The position numbers were made by a program, and so were the translations under genes. From the NCBI RefSeq assembly GCF_009712605.1, contig NZ_WASO01000001.1, forward strand, positions 620,001-684,000: 64,000 bases of DNA, read 5' to 3'. Origin of the DNA: Paludibacter sp. Lineage in GTDB: Bacteria; Bacteroidota; Bacteroidia; Bacteroidales; Paludibacteraceae. This document shows positions 63,053 through 64,000 of the stretch, piece by piece (position 1 is the first letter of the stretch; every line of letters starts with the position of its first letter). The notes under the pieces are model-generated. The model saw only the letters and a list, made by a program, of their open reading frames with translations, was not told the DNA's origin and made no database searches.

Positions 63053-64000
63053 ATGAATCATCTACTGTATGTATTGTTGACAAATGCATTGGCAGCCTCC
63101 TGTCTGATTTTTGCAATCATATTTATTACACTACCATTGCCACCAAATGCAGGATTGAAGAACTATCGCATCTCTTTGCGCATATTGTTTGTCGCTTATG
63201 TTGCTTCCGCTTTTATTGCGGTTGTCGATAAAGTATTGGTGAATGTATTGTCAATGATACTTCTTTCCATGTGCTCTTTTCTGATCTTGCTGTTTTCAAC
63301 GGCGTTGATCAATTTGTTGCATCCGGAACGAATCACCCGAAAGTTTATACTCATACATATTTCGCCTCTTGTATTCCTCAATCTTTTGTATTGGATCGGA
63401 GCAATAAAATTTGGTAATCCCATGCTTGGAAGTTTGTCTCAGGTGATGCAGAATTTGATTCATCCTCAAATTTTAATCCGGATTGCCACTTGGCTGATGT
63501 GTGTGACGCAACTAGTCTATTTTGGTCGTTCTTTTAAGAAGGAAGCAACATTGTATAACTCCCGGCTGGACGAGTGTTTTTCTGAAAATATGAAGCTGCA
63601 TTTACCCTGGGTTCGCATTTGTTATGATGGAGCCCTGTTGCTTGGAGGATATGCGTTGGTCATAAGTTTAGTCAATTCACCGGTTGCGTTGATGACTTTC
63701 TTTTCAGTTCTTGCTGTTTTCTTTATTGTGTTTGGGGTATGTTATATTCAATATCCCCGCACGTACGTGCAGATTGAACAGGTGTTTCATCCATTGACGC
63801 CGGAAATTGGTCAGGTTCCAAAACAACGACATTCCTGGGGAAAGCTAAAAAAACAGGTGCTGGATCAGAAATATTATTTGGCACCTAGTGTAAGTATAGA
63901 AGAAATGGCGCAGCTGCTCCAAATTGGCCGGACGACATTGTCCGGGTTTATCAACAAGGAAGAAGGGGTGAATTTTAATGCATGGGTAGGGTCGTTGAGA
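63053..64000 (+). CDS. Membrane-bound AraC-family regulator (partial, runs off the window)
   Basis: Translating from the ATG at 63053 gives 316 open codons to the window edge. The first 230 residues hold about seven hydrophobic segments (MNHLLYVLLTNALAASC, LRILFVAYVASAFIAVV, LIHPQILIRIATWLM and others). A cytoplasmic part then leads into the first helix-turn-helix of an AraC DNA-binding domain: VSIEEMAQLLQIGRTTLSGFINKEEGVNF near residues 283-311 (short parts), where the window ends. This layout of a polytopic membrane domain fused to AraC is common in Bacteroidales and suggests direct sensing at the membrane. The target is unknown. Confidence 0.9.
   Translation, partial: MNHLLYVLLTNALAASCLIFAIIFITLPLPPNAGLKNYRISLRILFVAYVASAFIAVVDKVLVNVLSMILLSMCSFLILLFSTALINLLHPERITRKFILIHISPLVFLNLLYWIGAIKFGNPMLGSLSQVMQNLIHPQILIRIATWLMCVTQLVYFGRSFKKEATLYNSRLDECFSENMKLHLPWVRICYDGALLLGGYALVISLVNSPVALMTFFSVLAVFFIVFGVCYIQYPRTYVQIEQVFHPLTPEIGQVPKQRHSWGKLKKQVLDQKYYLAPSVSIEEMAQLLQIGRTTLSGFINKEEGVNFNAWVGSLR

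Overview
The window reads as chromosome of a Bacteroidales bacterium (Bacteroidota). The evidence is: a SusC/SusD outer-membrane pair; Bacteroidota-specific families (DUF5916, DUF4783, DUF3943, DUF4861, GldF); a tmRNA whose tag is GENNYALAA; and repeated promoters of the Bacteroidota form TTTG-N19/20-TAnnTTTG in front of genes. A saccharolytic, fermentative relative of Paludibacter or Dysgonomonas is plausible, but the genus cannot be fixed from the sequence alone. I saw no rRNA, tRNA, CRISPR array or insertion sequence.

Layout. 1-7758: a partial secreted protein, a DUF5916 outer-membrane protein and a susCD pair, all on minus. 8121-13844: a LytS/LytTR two-component system, an Lrp/AsnC regulator, endonuclease IV, a strongly codon-biased CoA-transferase and a TRIC-like channel. 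13992-15961: an unusual tandem of five very small genes on minus (see below). 16933-25792: an ATP-grasp-like protein, a coiled-coil protein with zapA and rny, an ORF6N protein, tmRNA, purM, rnz, rlmB and a tetR gene. 26097-29048: kduI, kduD and a DUF4861 protein for breakdown of uronic-acid sugars. 29199-34898: purE, a probably frameshifted membrane gene, ligA, DUF4783, nadC and a solitary gldF. 35036-41443: surface and envelope proteins, a lipoprotein glutaminyl cyclase and a pair of M16 peptidases. 41679-49446: a surface glycan cluster with UDP-galactopyranose mutase, four transferase-like proteins and a flippase, plus a divergent GT87 protein. 49484-63052: ruvB, an aminotransferase, a candidate ncRNA, rimP-nusA-infB, a CvpA-family gene, fba, mpg, rbfA, a LolC/E-type permease and gltX. 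The window closes inside a membrane-bound AraC-family regulator.

The most unusual region is 13992-16620. Five tandem genes encode free-standing small domains of 87 to 144 residues without signal peptides. One matches the membrane-binding C-terminal domain 4 of cholesterol-dependent cytolysins, with the GTTL loop at its end. One carries the stefin/cystatin motif QVVNG. One carries the chagasin motif NASTGY. One looks like DUF1842, and one is unknown. Three of the five have a nearly identical element of about 53 bases ending 21-24 bases before the start codon, and a fourth has a decayed copy. Two unrelated cysteine-protease-inhibitor folds, a cytolysin-like membrane module and a shared leader form a combination I do not know as a described system.

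Other points of interest are a duplicated remnant of the ligA 5' end next to a gene split at a T6 run, an orphan small RNA unit before rimP, and a palindrome that carries the -7 promoter motif on both strands before tetR.
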